DNA from: Candidatus Brachybacterium merdavium
Lineage (GTDB): Bacteria > Actinomycetota > Actinomycetes > Actinomycetales > Dermabacteraceae
Reading direction: 5' to 3'
Length of the DNA: 64,000 nucleotides
Assembly (NCBI GenBank): GCA_019118275.1
Contig: DWZH01000093.1
Span: forward strand, 1 to 64,000
A model generated the notes under the pieces. It ran no database searches. It saw only the letters and a list, made by a program, of their open reading frames with translations, and was not told the origin of the DNA. Shown in pieces: positions 17,205 through 26,168 of this stretch (positions are counted from its first letter, which is position 1; every line of letters starts with the position of its first letter). The position numbers and the translations under genes are program-made.

Positions 17205-17417
17205 TCACGGCCAGCGTGGTGCGTCGCCGTTGGCGATACACTTCTCCACGGCGTCGACGCGGTAGCGGACTACTCCGGCAAGTCGAACGTACTTCGGACC
17301 TGTGCCCGCGCTGCGCCAGTTCGCCAGCGTGCCAGTGGAGACGTCGAGGTGCTCGGCGAGCTTGGCCGGGGTGAGGAGCTTCGTCACCTCCTCACCGGCA
17401 GCCTTTGTCCGTTGCAC
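17205..17417 (-). CDS. small HTH (excisionase-like) DNA-binding protein
   Basis: A 70-residue protein with a MerR/excisionase-type helix-turn-helix (LTPAKLAEHLDVSTGTLANW) followed by a wing (GPKYVRLAGVVRYRVDAVEK). Proteins of this type act as recombination directionality factors or small regulators of mobile elements. It lies 15 bases from the end of the AbiEii-like gene on the opposite strand and downstream of the integrase. It is clearly related to the 72-residue protein at 18660. Two such genes in one element suggest either two stacked elements or separate excision and regulatory roles. Confidence 0.75.
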   Translation of the reverse strand: MQRTKAAGEEVTKLLTPAKLAEHLDVSTGTLANWRSAGTGPKYVRLAGVVRYRVDAVEKCIANGDAPRWP

Positions 17418-17584
17418 GGTGCTATCCAGTCGCCATGGGCACCGAGTGCCGCGCTCATCTACTGCCTGTGGGCCAGCTAAAGCGGCTATGACGTTTCCGC
17501 GGGAGGCCGCATCGCGACCGAGATCCGCGAGGCCTACGCCCAGGCGAACTGACTCCGCTCTCCCCTACTCGGGCCGCAGTGCGT

Positions 17585-18601
17585 CTACAGGCCTATCTTG
17601 CCTGCTGTGGAGTCTTCGAGGGCACTGGCGGGGCGCACGTAATGTGCGAGGGAATCGAGCCGGCGGTGTCTGGTGGTGCGGGAGATCGTCATCGGGTCGA
17701 CGCCCTCCTCTGCGGCGGATGTCGCGTGTCCGGCGCGCAGTGAGTGTCCGGAGACCCAGGTCTGGGCGACTCCTGCGATGTGGGTGTAGTCCTGCCCGTT
17801 GATGCGGGCTGCTGCGGCGCGGGCCCGGATGATGCGGGCGATCGAGCGGCCCGACAGTGCGGTATCGGCGATGCGGGAGTGGTTGTAGATGCGGGAGAAC
17901 AAAGGGCTTCCATCCCCCAGCTTCCTGCGGCTGGCTTCGAGCCACGCCTCGAGTGCGAGGACGGGGCAAGTCTCGGGGTGGGTACCGAGTGGGATACCGA
18001 TGAGGTCCCCTCTCCCGGTCTGGTCGGTCTTCGAGCGGCGGATGCGCAGGAGCAAGCCGGCGTCCTGGCGAGAGATGTCGTTCGTGGTGAGGGCTGCGAT
18101 CTCGCTTCTGCGCTGGGCGGCGGCGAGCCCGAGGAGGAGGATCGCGCGGTCACGCTTGCCAGTCGCAGTCTCAAGGTCGCCCATCGCGTCGATGATCTGA
18201 CGCATCAGGGCGGTCGTCAGAGGCGTTGCCCGACGGGACGGTGAAGTCCCCAGGGCTCTGCCGACGGAGCGGAGTGCCCGTCGGACTCCGTGATGGGCGG
18301 TGGGGTCGTCGAGACCTTCATCGAGATGGGCGGCGGAGATGGCGGCGACATCGCGAGAAATGGTCGAGTGCGTGACCTGCCTGGAGCGGTGCGCAATGTA
18401 GGACGCGACGACCTCTGGCCCCGTGGGGATGGTCGGGTAACCCCGCTCCTGGCACCAGGCGGTGAAGGTGCGCATGGCGGAGGCGTAGGAGCGTCTCGTT
18501 TCGGCGGAGCGGCTGCCGACGAGGAGGGCGCCGATGCTCCGGGCATCCTCGAGGCGGACCGGTGTCGGACGGGGCGTTCGCAGCTGGACAGCTCGGTTCA
18601 T
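17585..18601 (-). CDS. tyrosine recombinase / integrase
   Basis: A 338-residue site-specific recombinase. The N-terminal half is a helical core-binding domain (ARSIGALLVGSRSAETRRSY onward). The catalytic half carries the Arg in AAAQRRSEIAAL, the HxxR box in GHSLRAGH, a TRHRR segment and the nucleophile Tyr in AHYVRP near the C-terminus. All active-site positions are therefore intact. It lies just inside the tRNA fragment at about 19.25 kb, where an island integrase is expected. A second partial copy of its N-terminal domain is at 14951-15111. Confidence 0.92.
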   Translation of the reverse strand: MNRAVQLRTPRPTPVRLEDARSIGALLVGSRSAETRRSYASAMRTFTAWCQERGYPTIPTGPEVVASYIAHRSRQVTHSTISRDVAAISAAHLDEGLDDPTAHHGVRRALRSVGRALGTSPSRRATPLTTALMRQIIDAMGDLETATGKRDRAILLLGLAAAQRRSEIAALTTNDISRQDAGLLLRIRRSKTDQTGRGDLIGIPLGTHPETCPVLALEAWLEASRRKLGDGSPLFSRIYNHSRIADTALSGRSIARIIRARAAAARINGQDYTHIAGVAQTWVSGHSLRAGHATSAAEEGVDPMTISRTTRHRRLDSLAHYVRPASALEDSTAGKIGL

Positions 18602-18659
18602 GAACTCTCCCTCAATGGCACGGGTGCGCGCCGGCTCCGCTCGTGCCCGGCGTCGGCCC

Positions 18660-18878
18660 TCAGACAGCGCTCTTGTGCTCCTGGCGGGCGACCCAAATGT
18701 TGACGCTGGAGACGCGGTAGCGGACGCGGCCGCCGACCTTGACGTAGTCCGGGCCCATGTTGAGGCTGCGCCAGTTGGCGAGGGTTCTGGCGGAGATGCT
18801 GAGGACGTCGGCGACGTCGGCGGCCGTCATCAGCTCGTCGAGCGTGACGACATCGTGGACGGCGGGCTTGCGGGGCAT
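18660..18878 (-). CDS. excisionase-like HTH protein
   Basis: A 72-residue DNA-binding protein with an excisionase-family helix-turn-helix (LMTAADVADVLSISARTLANW) and a wing (GPDYVKVGGRVRYRVSSV). It is encoded just upstream of the integrase on the same strand, 58 bases apart, the usual place for a recombination directionality factor. Its own upstream region has a nested inverted repeat. It is a paralogue of the 70-residue protein at 17205. Function as excisionase is by family and position. Confidence 0.82.
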   Translation of the reverse strand: MPRKPAVHDVVTLDELMTAADVADVLSISARTLANWRSLNMGPDYVKVGGRVRYRVSSVNIWVARQEHKSAV

Positions 18879-18922
18879 TGTGACCTCCGAGGTGGCGGGG
18901 CCGCGGTTCGGCCCTTGTGCTC

Positions 18923-18958
18923 CGCGACAGTGGGCGGAGGTTCATGGAACCTGTCGCG
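18923..18958. promoter_or_regulatory. nested inverted repeats upstream of the excisionase-like gene
   Basis: CGCGACAG (18923-18930) is inverted as CTGTCGCG (18951-18958). Between them AGGTTC (18938-18943) is inverted as GAACCT (18947-18952). The array begins 45 bases upstream of the excisionase-like start. It may be an operator or a binding site for the excisionase or integrase arms. It is not proven. Confidence 0.4.
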
Positions 18959-19248
18959 AAGCCCCTGCGGGAGCCCGGCGCTTCACGGTGGCTACCGCTC
19001 GCGCACGCCTCAGCCGGGGTGGGCCCCGGGGGCTTCACGGAGTAGCCTGAGGGTGCCGATCCGAGCCGTCCCGCTCCGCCCACGCCGCGCGTAGAGCCCC
19101 CGGACGAGGAGCGAGTTAAGAGCGACTTATCCCGTGTAGCACCGTGAAAACGAGGGTCGTCCGAGGAGTCTCCGTGAGACGTTCTCGGTCCGAACCCGCA
19201 GGTCAGAGTAACAGAATGTCGCGGTGGCCTGCAGAAACGAAAGACCCC

Positions 19249-19292
19249 GTTCCGTAATCCGTCGGTCGCGGGTTCAAGCCCCGCCTGGCCTA
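19249..19292 (+). other. 3' part of a tRNA gene, probable attachment site
   Basis: The sequence contains a complete T-arm (GCGGG-TTCAAGC-CCCGC, 19268-19284), a seven-base acceptor strand (CTGGCCT) and a discriminator A at 19292. It is preceded by what fits a variable loop and an anticodon-loop region with CGTAA. The 5' side has no matching D-arm or acceptor strand, so the tRNA is incomplete here. A Thr(CGU) identity is only suggested. Next to an integrase and excisionase this looks like the attR of the island, where the element copied or carried the tRNA 3' end. Confidence 0.65.
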
Positions 19293-19691
19293 CGAACGTG
19301 CAGGTCAAGCACGAACGAATGGCGCCTGCCGGTGGTGGCGATGTTGCAGAATCCGATCGGGACCCGCTGTCTGATGCGGTCACCGAGCCAAGCGGGTGTC
19401 GCTCCAGCCATTGTGTCCCGGGCTCGACCCCGTCACGACGATCACGGCTCTCCTCATGCAGCGAGGAGACCTCGGTCGGTGACAGCCTCCCGCCAGCCGC
19501 ACGTGAGCTGTTCCCTCGATTCCATCTGCCACAGTGCCGGGCGACCCGCTCCCCCGTGCGGGCCCCATCGAGCTTCGAGGCGTATGGAGCGAGAACACGC
19601 CTCGTCAGCGCGCCTTGCTCATACGGCAGCGGAAGCGGCTGCCTCCTCCCACGGCCGATCCGCGGGGCCGCCGATTGGGTAGTCTCCGACC
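19293..19691. other. intergenic stretch without a convincing gene
   Basis: I see no gene with a plausible start, ribosome binding site and recognisable product between the tRNA fragment and the LuxR-type gene. Several open frames exist in both directions, as expected at this GC content. It is probably the first chromosomal sequence outside the island plus the promoter of the gene at 19692. Confidence 0.5.
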
Positions 19692-20759
19692 ATGTCACCG
19701 GTCCCGGCCGCTCCGTACCAGAAACGATGGGTCATGCTGTTGCAGCTCGTGGCCGTCGGGGCGGGACTCGTCCTGGGGATTGTCATCCGTCCCGAGGCGG
19801 TGACCACCCTCCTGTTCAGCGCGGTGCTGCAGCTCGTCGCCACCGTGATCGGGTGGCGCGGCATCGGCGGACCGGTCGCTTACGCGGGGGCCGTCGCGCT
19901 GGTCGTCCTCGGTGCCGCCGCGGACCCGGCGCTGCGTGAGCTGCTCTACGTCGGAGGGTTCCCGTACGCGCATCTCGGACTCGCGCTGGCCACCCAGGCG
20001 CTCGTCTCCCGGGCACGGACGGTCACGGGACTGATCGTCGGGGTGGTGCTGCTGGCCGCCGCTGTCGCAGCCCTGGCAGCGGCCACGACCGCACAGGGGG
20101 CTCCTATCTCCACGGCCCTGCTCGCTTCGAGCGTGCCGGTGCTGGTGGGAGGTCTCATCGCCACCTCCTCCCAGCTGCGACGCGCGCGCCGAGATCGCGT
20201 GTCCCAGGGCGGAGAAATGATTGCGCCGTCAATGCCGCCAGAGGCGGGGCGGGCCGCTTCCTCGCTGTTGACGGTGGCGCTGCTCAGCGAGAGCCTGGGC
20301 GACGAAGCTTCGGATGCACGGACGGCTGTCTGGAGCGAGCAGGTGCGGCGGATCGCTCTGCGAGGGCTCGGCGCCGAGCCCAGCGGCGATGCCGAGCGGC
20401 TGCAGGTCCAGCTGGAGATCAGGGCCGAGAGGGACCATGCTGACGAGGCGCTGGCGGACGCCACTAAGGCCGACGCCTCCCCTCGGGGCACCGCCACGGA
20501 GCCTGATGGAACCGACGTCACCGGCGCACCCGGTGGGGCTCACGAGCCGAACGACCCCGGCGAGCCCCCGTCCGAGCTGACGGACCGGGAGCGGGAGATC
20601 GTCCGTCTGCTGAGGACCGGGGCGTCGAACGCCGCGATCGCCCGTGATCTCTATCTGAGCGAGGCGACCATCAAGGGGCACGTCTCACGCCTGATGCGTC
20701 GCCACGACTGCGGCAACCGCACCCAGCTCGCCCTGCTCGCGACACGCTGGTCGTTATGA
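19692..20759 (+). CDS. membrane protein with C-terminal LuxR-type HTH
   Basis: A 355-residue protein. The first ~165 residues hold about five or six hydrophobic helices. A cytoplasmic linker rich in Ala, Glu and Asp follows. The C-terminus is a GerE/LuxR helix-turn-helix (LTDREREIVRLLRTGASNAA then LSEATIKGHVSRLMRR). A membrane sensor joined directly to a LuxR DNA-binding domain, with no receiver domain, suggests a one-component membrane-bound regulator. The signal and targets are unknown. It is monocistronic by position. Confidence 0.8.
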   Translation: MSPVPAAPYQKRWVMLLQLVAVGAGLVLGIVIRPEAVTTLLFSAVLQLVATVIGWRGIGGPVAYAGAVALVVLGAAADPALRELLYVGGFPYAHLGLALATQALVSRARTVTGLIVGVVLLAAAVAALAAATTAQGAPISTALLASSVPVLVGGLIATSSQLRRARRDRVSQGGEMIAPSMPPEAGRAASSLLTVALLSESLGDEASDARTAVWSEQVRRIALRGLGAEPSGDAERLQVQLEIRAERDHADEALADATKADASPRGTATEPDGTDVTGAPGGAHEPNDPGEPPSELTDREREIVRLLRTGASNAAIARDLYLSEATIKGHVSRLMRRHDCGNRTQLALLATRWSL

Positions 20760-20932
20760 CCACATGGCACTGGTGCGACCGGGCTGTGTCCATGACCTGG
20801 TGCGACAACTTTCGTCGCGGATGGTGCCGGAGCAGCGGTCTGTTCGTCGCGACCGTCTCGGTCCCTCTTCCGCATCCGGATGGCGAAACCTAGCGTCGTC
20901 GGGACGTGCAACCACCCGACGGAGGGGACCCG

Positions 20933-21940
20933 ATGCGATTCGCGGCTGTGCTGACCCTGGTCCTGCTGGCCCCGTTCACCGGGGAGCTCCTGCTGGGCAA
21001 CCTCCCGGCGGACCCGGCGGGCTGGGCCGTGATGCTGATCCCGCTGATCTTGCTCTACGGCGGCGGCGCCCTTCTGATCCGGGAGGTCGCGCGCCGCCTG
21101 GGTCGCGGGTATCCGACGATGCTCCTGCTCGCCATCGCCTACGGGCTGATCGAGGAGGGCTTCGTCATCGGCACACTGTTCAATCCCGATTATCTGGGCC
21201 TTAGCCTGCTGGACCACGGCTGGGTGCCCGCCCTCGGCACGAGCCCGATCTGGTCGATCTACGTGGTGGGGATCCACTCCGTCTGGAGCATCCTGGTGCC
21301 GATCGTGCTGACGGAGCACCTGTTCCCGGCGCGGGCCCGGACCACATGGCTCGGCATTCCGGGCCTGGTGCTCGCGCTCCTGGTCTATCTCGTCGGGGCG
21401 ACTGCGATCGCGGCAGGGGTCTACGTCGAGCACCGGTTCTTCCCCGCGGTGCCGCAGCTGCTGGGGGTCGCCGTGCTGGCCCTCGCCGCCGTGGTGATCG
21501 CGTTCTCTCTGCAAGGACGGTCCCGCCCTCGTGCGCGGCCGGTTCCCGCCCCGGGGATGATCGCTTCGTATACGTTCCTGGGCGGGTCCGCGTTCGTGGG
21601 CCTGCAGATGGTGACGATGCCACCGGTGCTGACGGTCGCGCTCATGCTCGCCGTGATCATCGTCGTCGCGGTGCTGGTGGGGCGGGCAGCGACCGCGCGT
21701 GCGTGGTCACCGTCCCACGCGATCGCCGCTGCGGCAGGTGCCGTCGTCACCTATTGCTGGACGGGATTCGTGATCCAGCTGGACCTGTACGGCGCGACCG
21801 CACTGGCCATCGTCTCTCAGTCGGTCTTCGTGATCGTTGCGGGGTTGGTGCTGATCGCTGCGCGGCGGGGAGCGCGGTTGCTCGGCAGGAACGATCGGCA
21901 GGTCGCGCCCGACGCGCTGCGGCCGGCCAGACCAGCCTGA
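20933..21940 (+). CDS. uncharacterised integral membrane protein
   Basis: A 335-residue, strongly hydrophobic protein with about eight to ten helices. I chose the ATG at 20933, seven bases after GGAGGGG, over one 27 bases upstream. A GLIEEGFVIGTLF stretch faintly resembles the EE motif of CPBP intramembrane proteases, but the usual following Arg and later His motifs are not clear. I do not assign a function. It follows the LuxR-type membrane gene by about 170 bases on the same strand. Confidence 0.7.
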   Translation: MRFAAVLTLVLLAPFTGELLLGNLPADPAGWAVMLIPLILLYGGGALLIREVARRLGRGYPTMLLLAIAYGLIEEGFVIGTLFNPDYLGLSLLDHGWVPALGTSPIWSIYVVGIHSVWSILVPIVLTEHLFPARARTTWLGIPGLVLALLVYLVGATAIAAGVYVEHRFFPAVPQLLGVAVLALAAVVIAFSLQGRSRPRARPVPAPGMIASYTFLGGSAFVGLQMVTMPPVLTVALMLAVIIVVAVLVGRAATARAWSPSHAIAAAAGAVVTYCWTGFVIQLDLYGATALAIVSQSVFVIVAGLVLIAARRGARLLGRNDRQVAPDALRPARPA

Positions 21941-22025
21941 GGCTCGCGGCGATCCGGGAGCACGGCCGCGCCGGCGTACGTCGGCGCTGTTCAGCAGAGT
22001 ACGGGACTGCGACGTCAGCGATTCC

Positions 22026-22411
22026 TTCCCTGTAGTCCAGTACGTCGGTGAGCGCCAGACGGCGATGGGAACCCGCGCGGGTGTACGGCAGCTTGCCCTC
22101 GTCGAGGGCTTTGATCAGTGTCAGCCGACTGATTCCCAGCAGGTCGGCTGCCTGCTGGGTCGTCAGGGTCTGGGACATCGGCGAGATCGTCACGGACAGG
22201 CCCTTCTGCACCGACTCCACGACCCGGTAGAGCACTCGGTAGATCTCCTCCGGAAGCTCGACCGGTTCCTCAGAGCTCGCTCCTACGAGAGGTAGTAGCG
22301 CGGCACGGGCTCGAGTGCCCCATCGGCGGTCAGCACGTCGTGGACGAGCCCGAGCCGTTTCGTGTCGCTCGCGGTGTACGTGGACGACTCCAGGGCGCTG
22401 CCTGCAGACAT
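22026..22411 (-). pseudogene. decayed HTH antitoxin gene
   Basis: The reading starts at the ATG at 22411 and gives about 43 residues, from MSAGSALES to LEPVPRYYLS, before a stop. A shifted frame then continues with VELPEEIYRVLYRVVESVQ and an excisionase-type helix-turn-helix (LTTQQAADLLGIS) ending in VLDYRE at 22026. Intact relatives are ~150-residue HTH antitoxins usually encoded before a PIN-domain toxin. Here the C-terminus is lost after VLDYRE and no toxin gene follows, because the membrane protein gene abuts. Frameshift plus truncation indicate a dead gene. Confidence 0.7.
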
Positions 22412-22644
22412 CAAGACTCTCCCTACTGCCGACATCGCAACGGGTTGCGTTTACTTCGACGTGTATAGCTCATCGGGGTAGGTAAGAGAACCCACGGAAG
22501 GACCGTGCAGGACGCTGCGGTTGCGCCACGGTTCCCGCTGAGTTTCATCGGAGCTCCCCACGGGAGCCGTCGTCTCCGGACCCGTGACGTGCTGGCCCCG
22601 CCCATTTTCGCCGGATGAGACGGCACGAGGAGGCCGGTCATGGC

Positions 22645-23427
22645 GGACCACCTGGGACGAGCTCCTCACCGTGTGCGAAGCCTTCTTAGGCGCCGGGATC
22701 ACTCCGATCTACGGCACGTTCCCAGAGCTGTGGACGATCACGCAGGGCCTGTTCGACTACGTCATCGGTGGCCGCATCGACGTGCGCGACTTCATCGCTC
22801 AGATGAACGAGATCGGCGAGGATGTCGGGCCCGATTCCGCGGTGTCCTTCCAAGGGACCCTGTTGGAGCCGGTCCAGCAGAATGCTCGATCTGCTGCCGT
22901 ACTTCAATGAGGACGCCCCCAGCCGGACCTACGGGGACGGGAACACTGCGATGGCCCAGGGGAAGGCGGCGATGTATCTCCAGGGCCCGTGGGCGCTGGT
23001 CGAGATCGAGAAGGCAGGCACCGACGTCGAGCTCGGCTCGTTCCCGCTGCCCGTGACCGACGACCCCGCGGACCGCCGGATCCGCGTGAACATCGACCTC
23101 TCGCTGTGGATCCCGGAACAGGCGAACGAGCAGGACGGGGCACGGGAGCTCCTGCAGCACCTGATGATCCCGGACATCCAGTTCCCCTACAACGAACTGG
23201 CTCTGGCCTTCTCCACCACGGACGACGCCCCGGAGGTCAGTGACCCTCGGATCTCCGAGATGCAGCCCTACTACGACGAGGGGAAGTTCTATATGGGCGC
23301 TTCGCAGTTCATCCCGACCACCATCCCGTTCGGCAACTACATCCAATCGATCGTGCTCGGGGCCGACCCCGAGCCGATCCTCGCCCAGATCGACTCCGAC
23401 TTCGCCCGACTCGCCTACCGCGCCTGA
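22645..23427 (+). pseudogene. sugar ABC transporter solute-binding protein, truncated and frameshifted
   Basis: The remains encode the C-terminal part of a family 1 type extracellular binding protein: TWDELLTVCEAF at the front and, later, NTAMAQGKAAMYLQGPWA, typical of sugar-binding lipoproteins. The N-terminal half, including any signal peptide and lipobox, is absent. The frame also changes at about 22881, where one extra base between VQQ and MLDLLPYF explains the shift. The two permease genes follow directly and are intact. A sequencing error could explain the frameshift but not the missing N-terminus. Confidence 0.8.
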
Positions 23428-23461
23428 ACTGCCCATCCACCGTCGAACTCGAGGACACCGT

Positions 23462-24418
23462 ATGTCAGCGACGACATCCATCGATCCGCGTACCCGGCCC
23501 GCCGGGGAACTCGACCATCCCCGTCCCTCCCCTGCCCCCACCGTGACCCGCCGCCGGCGGAAGGTGGACCCGGTCTATTACGCCTTCCTCTTCCCCGCAC
23601 TGGCGATCTTCACCCTCGCGATCACCTTGCCGGCGGTCATCGGATTCTTCTACAGCTTCACCAACTCGGTGGGATTCGGGGACTGGGATTTCATCGGCTT
23701 GCGCAACTACATCGCCCTTTTCCAGGACCCAAACATCCTGGACGCGTACGTGTTCACGCTCGGCTTCGCCCTGGTCACCGTCATCGCGGCCAACGTGATC
23801 GCCTTCGCGCTCGCACTGGGCCTCACCTCACGGATCCGTTTCCAGACAGCGCTGCGCACGATCTTCGTGATCCCCATGGTGATCTCCGGGATCATCATCG
23901 CGTTCGTCTTCAAGTTCCTGCTGTCCAATTCTGTGCCGGCCCTGGGACAGGCACTGGGGGTCGGGTTCCTCTCGGAGTCGATCCTGGCCAACGAGGACCT
24001 CGCCTGGCTGGGCATCGTGATCGTCACCGCGTGGTCGACGATCCCCGGCGCGATGCTCATCTATATCGCGGGGCTCGTGACCATCCCGGCCGAGCTGTAT
24101 GAAGCGGCGGCGATCGACGGTGCCTCGGGCTGGCAGCGACTGACCCGTCTCACCCTCCCGATGGTCTCGGGCTTCATCCTCATCAATACGATCCTGGGCT
24201 TCAAGGGCTACCTCAATGCCTACGACATCATCGTGGGCCTGACCGACGGTGGTCCCGGCACCGCCACGAGCTCGATCGCCATGACGATCTTCAAGGGCTT
24301 CAACGGCGGCGACTATGGCTACCAGATGGCCAACGCCGCGGTGTTCTTCCTGATCACCCTGATCCTCGCCGGGATCCAACTGCGGCTCACCGCCGGGAAA
24401 GCGAGCTTCGGAGCATGA
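23462..24418 (+). CDS. sugar ABC transporter permease (MalF type)
   Basis: A 318-residue membrane permease with six helices. The EAA loop that contacts the ATPase is present (EAAAIDGASGWQRLTRLTLP, near residue 220). The N-terminal ~35 residues are hydrophilic and Pro/Arg-rich. The ATG follows a GAGGACA site. It lies 34 bases after the broken binding-protein gene and overlaps the next permease by four bases. The family imports mono- or oligosaccharides, and the ATPase is normally a shared MsmK-like protein encoded elsewhere. Confidence 0.92.
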   Translation: MSATTSIDPRTRPAGELDHPRPSPAPTVTRRRRKVDPVYYAFLFPALAIFTLAITLPAVIGFFYSFTNSVGFGDWDFIGLRNYIALFQDPNILDAYVFTLGFALVTVIAANVIAFALALGLTSRIRFQTALRTIFVIPMVISGIIIAFVFKFLLSNSVPALGQALGVGFLSESILANEDLAWLGIVIVTAWSTIPGAMLIYIAGLVTIPAELYEAAAIDGASGWQRLTRLTLPMVSGFILINTILGFKGYLNAYDIIVGLTDGGPGTATSSIAMTIFKGFNGGDYGYQMANAAVFFLITLILAGIQLRLTAGKASFGA

Positions 24419-25335
24419 CCATCCCCCAGTCCACGGACCCGCGCGCCCCCGGCGGGCCGGCCGCAGACACCTCGCCCGCCCGCAGCGCGTCCGGCCGGCG
24501 CGGCGGGGTCGGCACCGACCGCATCAACTGGCCCGCCACCGCAATCCTCATCGTGTGCTCGCTGGCCGTGCTCGTGCCGCTGTTCGTCACGGTGAACATG
24601 TCGCTGAAGACGACGGCACAGGCGGTCGAAGGCCAGGCCTTCTCCCTGCCGGTGCCTTTCTCGTTCGAGGGCTTCGAGCAGGCCTGGCAATTGACCAACT
24701 TCCCGCGCGGACTCGCGATCTCCACGTTCATCACGGCCGTGTCGGTCTTCGGGGAGATCGTGATCTCCGCGCTCGCCGCCTTCGCCATCGTGCGCAACTG
24801 GGATCGTCGCCTGTTCCGCTGGTCCTTCTTCTACCTGCTGGCGGCGATGTTCATCCCGTTCCCGGTGGTGGCGCTGCCGCAGGTGAAGCTCACCGGCATC
24901 GTCGGGCTGGACAATCCCATCGGGGTGGCGATCCTGCACATCGTGTTCGCCCTCTCGTTCAACACCCTGCTGTTCACCGCGTTCCTGCGATCGATCCCGA
25001 TCTCGCTCGAGGAGTCGATGCGGGTGGACGGGGCGAGCACCTGGCAGGTGTTCGTACGGCTGATCTTCCCGCTGCTCGCACCGATGTCCGCCACGGTGGG
25101 GATTTTCGCGTTCCTGGCCTCGTGGAACGACTTCATGATGCCGAATCTGATCACCACGAACCCTGAGCTGCAGACGCTGCCCGTCCTGCAGCAGATGTTC
25201 CAGACCCAGTTCAGCAACAACTACAACATCGCCTTCGCCTCGTACCTCATGGCGATGGCGCCGGCGATCGTGGTCTACATCTTCACGCAGAAGTGGGTCA
25301 TCTCGGGACTCACCCAGGGTGCCGTGAAGTCCTGA
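24415..25335 (+). CDS. sugar ABC transporter permease (MalG type)
   Basis: A 306-residue permease and partner of the preceding gene, overlapping it by ATGA. It has a Pro/Gly-rich cytoplasmic tail of about 35 residues, six helices, and the EAA-like loop LEESMRVDGASTWQVFVRLI at about residue 200. The C-terminus (QKWVISGLTQGAVKS) is typical of the MalG/CUT1 group. With the binding protein gene broken, this transporter can work only if another binding protein substitutes. Confidence 0.92.
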   Translation: MTIPQSTDPRAPGGPAADTSPARSASGRRGGVGTDRINWPATAILIVCSLAVLVPLFVTVNMSLKTTAQAVEGQAFSLPVPFSFEGFEQAWQLTNFPRGLAISTFITAVSVFGEIVISALAAFAIVRNWDRRLFRWSFFYLLAAMFIPFPVVALPQVKLTGIVGLDNPIGVAILHIVFALSFNTLLFTAFLRSIPISLEESMRVDGASTWQVFVRLIFPLLAPMSATVGIFAFLASWNDFMMPNLITTNPELQTLPVLQQMFQTQFSNNYNIAFASYLMAMAPAIVVYIFTQKWVISGLTQGAVKS

Positions 25336-25459
25336 CCTCGGCATCCGCCATTGCCATCCGGCACTCCCTCCACCTGGAGGCGAGGGTCGGAGCTCGCTCG
25401 AGCACCCATCCCCGCGCCGGCGCGGCCACATCGCGCCCCGGGGTCCTCAGGGTGAGGCC

Positions 25460-25903
25460 ATGACGACCTCACCACCTGTGGACCCCTCAGCGACCAGCCC
25501 GCCGAGGGGCGCCCACCGCACCCGCACCGTCGTGCTGATCGCCGCGGCCGCCGCCGTGATGGCCGGGCTCGCGGGGCTGGGCCTCGGAGGACTCGGCGGT
25601 GTCCTGGTCTCCTCCGACGGTCTCGGCGGAGGAGACCGGACAGGCCAGGACATCGCCGACGGCTGCGCGATCCTGGAGCGGTTGAAGGACGATCTGCCCG
25701 CCGAGGGGGGCTCGGTGACGCTGGAGGAGCCCCTGCTCTTCGAGCTCGGCGCGGCCGGGCAGCTGTTCATGGTCGCCGGCGCAGGAGACCAGGAGAGCGA
25801 GGCCTGGCTCACCGGGAGCGAGCTGATGGATGGGATGTCGACGCTCGATGTGGAGAAGATCAACGACAGCGTCGAGACGGCACAGTCGACGATCTGTGCC
25901 TGA
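25460..25903 (+). CDS. small membrane-anchored hypothetical protein
   Basis: A 147-residue protein with a Pro/Thr-rich cytoplasmic start, one transmembrane helix at about residues 25-50 and an acidic extracytoplasmic domain of about 95 residues. It has two Cys residues (in DGCAILERL and at the C-terminal STICA) that could form a disulfide. I recognise no family. Weak start context makes the exact N-terminus uncertain. Codon bias is in line with the neighbours, which supports a real gene. Confidence 0.6.
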   Translation: MTTSPPVDPSATSPPRGAHRTRTVVLIAAAAAVMAGLAGLGLGGLGGVLVSSDGLGGGDRTGQDIADGCAILERLKDDLPAEGGSVTLEEPLLFELGAAGQLFMVAGAGDQESEAWLTGSELMDGMSTLDVEKINDSVETAQSTICA

Positions 25904-26168
25904 GCGAGCGGGCCACCATCGGTTCGCGCCGTTGTCAGGGGATCCTGCTGGCACGCACCATCGGCACCGCCAGCACCACCGGCGCCGTGCTTCCTGGGCG
26001 ACCCGGCCTCGGCGGAGATCGAGGAATCGTTGCAGGCTCTTGTGACCATGTGAGGCGCCGGCGGAGTACAGCAGGTCATGATGTGAGCACACGGGATATC
26101 GACTGAGAGCATGGACCCCGTCCTGGCGGTCCGGGATCAGATTCGGCGTACGGAGGAGCGCGACCAGG

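Noticed and set aside
19201..19250. A complete tRNA gene at about 19.2 kb
   Set aside because: The T-arm and acceptor 3' strand are clear, but no D-arm, no 5' acceptor strand and no paired anticodon stem can be formed from the upstream bases.
20933..21940. CPBP (Abi) intramembrane protease
   Set aside because: Only a weak EE motif is seen. The conserved following Arg and later His motifs are missing, so I left it as an unknown membrane protein.
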